Assembly (NCBI RefSeq): GCF_000721935.1
Contig: NZ_KL585388.1
Span: 12,581-20,858 of the forward strand
Source: Streptomyces sp. NRRL WC-3549
Lineage (GTDB): Bacteria; Actinomycetota; Actinomycetes; Streptomycetales; Streptomycetaceae
Length of the DNA stretch: 8,278 nucleotides
Direction: 5' to 3'
How positions within the stretch are numbered: position 1 is the first letter of the stretch; the number at the start of each line of letters is the position of its first letter. The notes beneath the pieces were generated by a model, which worked only from the letters and a program-made list of their open reading frames with translations, had not been told where the DNA came from and did not search any database. The position numbers were made by a program, and so were the translations under genes. Positions 6,626-8,278 of this stretch are shown here, one piece after another.

Positions 6626-8248
6626 ATGGCAGCGCAATTCGGCCGCCGGCTGCGCAGGGGGGCCACCGGTACCGCCGTCGCCGCGGTCGCGGTGGCGGCT
6701 CTCGCGGCTTCCCAGGCACCCGCGGCGACGTCCGCGGACGCCTCCGGCGGTGACCAGGCGTCAGCCGGGGCCGACACGGCCTCCGAGGACGTCGCGGCCA
6801 CCGGTAACTCGCCGTACCACACCGACCTCCCGCCGCTCGTCACACCGGACAAGCCCAGCACGTCCGTGGACCTTCCGGCGACCGGCAGCGCCGAGGCGGG
6901 GATGTGTATAAGAGACAGCAGGAAGGTCGAGTCGGGCCAGGCGCGCGGCGGCCAGGTCGACGCCGACGGCACCACGCACTCCCCGATCCTCGGCCCCGCC
7001 CTCAACGGGCAGGGCTTCGCGCTGATCAAGGACACCGACGGCGGGGCGTACGACGGCGACGCGACCCACGACCGGGCGGTCGGCCCCATGCAGTTCATCC
7101 CCTCGACCTGGGAGGACTGGGGCCAGGACGGCAACGGCGACGGGCGCAAGGACCCCAACAACATCTACGACGCGGCGCTGGCCGCCGGGCGCTACCTCTG
7201 CGCCGGCGGACGCAACCTGTCGCTGGCGGCGGACCTGGACCGGGCGGTCCTGAGCTACAACCACTCGCAGGAGTACCTGCGCACGGTCCGCTCCTGGTTC
7301 GACTTCTACAACCGCGGCACGCACCAGGTCCCCGACGGCACCGGCGTCCTGCCCTCCGGCAAGGACAGCAGCGGGTCCTCACCGTCGCCCACCCCGAAGC
7401 CGAGCGGCTCCACCGGCACGCCGAAGCCGAAGCCGACCCCGACCCCGACTCCCACCCCGGCTCCGTCGAAGCCGGGCGGCGGCACGAGCCCGAGCCCCAC
7501 CCCCGAACCGCCGAAGCCCACCGAACCGACGACGCCGCCCGCCACCCCCGGACCGCCGCGCGTGCTCGGCAGCCTGGAGAACGCGGGTACCCCGGCCCTC
7601 ACCGCCACCGCCGGCGAGGCGTTCGCCGGACGCGTCTCGGTACGGGCGAGGGACACCCTGGGCGCCCCGCTGGCCCAGGCGTCGGTCACCTTCACCCTGA
7701 CCGGCTCCACCGACGCCCGGTTCGACGGGGACAGGACCACCGTCACCGTCCGCACCGGAGCGGACGGGACCGTCACCGCCCCCGTCCTGACGGCGGGCGA
7801 GGAGACCGGCGCGTTCACCGTGACGGCCGTCGCGGGCACCACGCACCCGCGCGTCCTCACCTTCAGGGCCCAGGTCACCGCCCGCGAGGCGGACGCGCTC
7901 ACCCGCACCGGCGACGAGGCCCTCACGGCCGCCCCCGGCACCGCGTTCACCCCGGTGGAGGTCAAGGCCACCTACCAGGGCACCGGCCTCGCGGGCACCG
8001 CCGTCACCGCCACCCTGGTCACCGGCGGCGACACTCCCGTGGAGAACGACGAGGGCCCGTACTTCAAGGGCGGCAACGGCCAGGCACTCCGTACGCTCAC
8101 CGGCCTCAGGACCGGTGCGGACGGCGTCCTGGAGCTCCCGGCCCTCTACGCCGACGACACCGAGGGCACCTACACACTGCTTCTCACCACCGAGAGCGGC
8201 GCGACGCTCACCGTCGCGCTCACGGTGAAGGCGGCGCCCGCCGCCTGA
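6626..8248 (+). CDS. Secreted MltB-like lytic transglycosylase with C-terminal Ig-like domains (chimeric as assembled)
   Basis: As given, 540 residues with an ATG preceded by GGAGGG. A Sec-type signal peptide covers about 1-33 (RRLRRG, an Ala/Val-rich core, APA before the cut). The catalytic domain, about 99-230, contains KVES with E102 as the likely catalytic acid, the GPMQFIPSTW motif at 153-162, an EF-hand-like loop D168-G-N-G-D172-G-R-K-D176, and YLCAGG and LSYNHS. This matches MltB/Slt35-type enzymes that cleave peptidoglycan between MurNAc and GlcNAc, and E. coli Slt35 also carries an EF-hand. A Pro/Thr/Ser linker (about 248-311) leads to two Ig-like, Big-type domains (about 312-412 and 413-540), probably for wall or surface binding. 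Residues 93-98 (MCIRDS) are encoded by a Tn5 mosaic-end sequence, and the segment that normally precedes KVES in relatives, including an LPWQLLAAIG-like helix, is absent. The real gene is probably about 30-35 codons longer. Confidence 0.85.
   Translation: MAAQFGRRLRRGATGTAVAAVAVAALAASQAPAATSADASGGDQASAGADTASEDVAATGNSPYHTDLPPLVTPDKPSTSVDLPATGSAEAGMCIRDSRKVESGQARGGQVDADGTTHSPILGPALNGQGFALIKDTDGGAYDGDATHDRAVGPMQFIPSTWEDWGQDGNGDGRKDPNNIYDAALAAGRYLCAGGRNLSLAADLDRAVLSYNHSQEYLRTVRSWFDFYNRGTHQVPDGTGVLPSGKDSSGSSPSPTPKPSGSTGTPKPKPTPTPTPTPAPSKPGGGTSPSPTPEPPKPTEPTTPPATPGPPRVLGSLENAGTPALTATAGEAFAGRVSVRARDTLGAPLAQASVTFTLTGSTDARFDGDRTTVTVRTGADGTVTAPVLTAGEETGAFTVTAVAGTTHPRVLTFRAQVTAREADALTRTGDEALTAAPGTAFTPVEVKATYQGTGLAGTAVTATLVTGGDTPVENDEGPYFKGGNGQALRTLTGLRTGADGVLELPALYADDTEGTYTLLLTTESGATLTVALTVKAAPAA
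6901..6918 (+). other. Tn5 mosaic-end / Nextera adapter sequence (assembly artefact)
   Basis: GATGTGTATAAGAGACAG equals 18 of the 19 bases of the Tn5 mosaic end carried by Nextera transposase adapters. Its GC content is 7 of 18, against well over 70% around it, and it uses ATA and AGA, codons rare in Streptomyces. It translates to MCIRDS, a peptide I recognise as a common adapter-contamination signature. The orientation fits a sequencing insert that starts at 6919 and runs rightward. The flanks (GAGGCGGGG and CAGGAAGGT) show no 9-bp target duplication, so it is not a normal Tn5 insertion. Confidence 0.95.
7421..7465 (+). repeat. Pro-Lys/Pro-Thr codon repeat in the linker
   Basis: Alternating proline codons with lysine and then threonine codons encode PKPKPTPTPTPTPAP, the core of the extended linker between the catalytic and Ig-like domains. 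The near-identical CCGACC units can vary in copy number by slippage and can also collapse in short-read assemblies. Confidence 0.7.
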
Positions 8249-8278
8249 CCGGCACCACCCGCGCGGCGGCCCCCGGCC

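Noticed and set aside
6901..6918. Genuine Tn5 transposition scar
   Set aside because: There is only one mosaic end, no transposon body, no opposing end and no 9-bp target duplication; the flanking bases differ, and family-conserved sequence is missing.
1..8278. Novel defence, mobile or biosynthetic system
   Set aside because: All genes belong to ordinary chromosomal families, in an arrangement with no cluster logic; no toxin, nuclease pair, reverse transcriptase, transposase or repeat array was seen.

Overview
The window looks like chromosomal DNA from a Streptomyces or close relative. GC content is very high, codon third positions are almost all G or C, and the DNA polymerase I and molybdopterin oxidoreductase have actinobacterial-type sequences. 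Nothing suggests a plasmid, phage, CRISPR array or genomic island. No tRNA or rRNA was recognised.

Layout from left to right: (1) the 5' part of a PaaI-type hotdog thioesterase gene on the minus strand, cut by the window edge, with two inverted repeats in its upstream region; (2) a complete minus-strand gene for an FdhF/YdeP-type molybdopterin oxidoreductase; (3) a 174-bp divergent promoter region; (4) polA on the plus strand, encoding a DNA polymerase I with intact 5'-nuclease and polymerase motifs, a degenerate 3'-5' exonuclease domain and a Tyr in the O-helix; (5) a GC-rich hairpin between convergent genes; (6) a minus-strand DUF4184-type membrane protein; (7) a 199-bp divergent gap; (8) a plus-strand gene for a secreted MltB-like lytic transglycosylase with a Pro/Thr linker and two C-terminal Ig-like (Big-type) domains.

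The genes do not form one pathway. They are mostly single-gene units: DNA repair and replication (polA), redox (oxidoreductase), acyl-CoA or related thioester hydrolysis, an uncharacterised membrane protein, and cell-wall remodelling. I see no novel multigene system.

The most important observation is technical. At 6901-6918, inside the lytic transglycosylase gene, 18 bases match the Tn5 mosaic end used in Nextera sequencing adapters and are read in frame as MCIRDS. Together with the apparent loss of the family's conserved segment just before the catalytic Glu, this points to a library or assembly artefact that has replaced roughly 30-35 codons of real sequence. The gene as given should be treated as chimeric.
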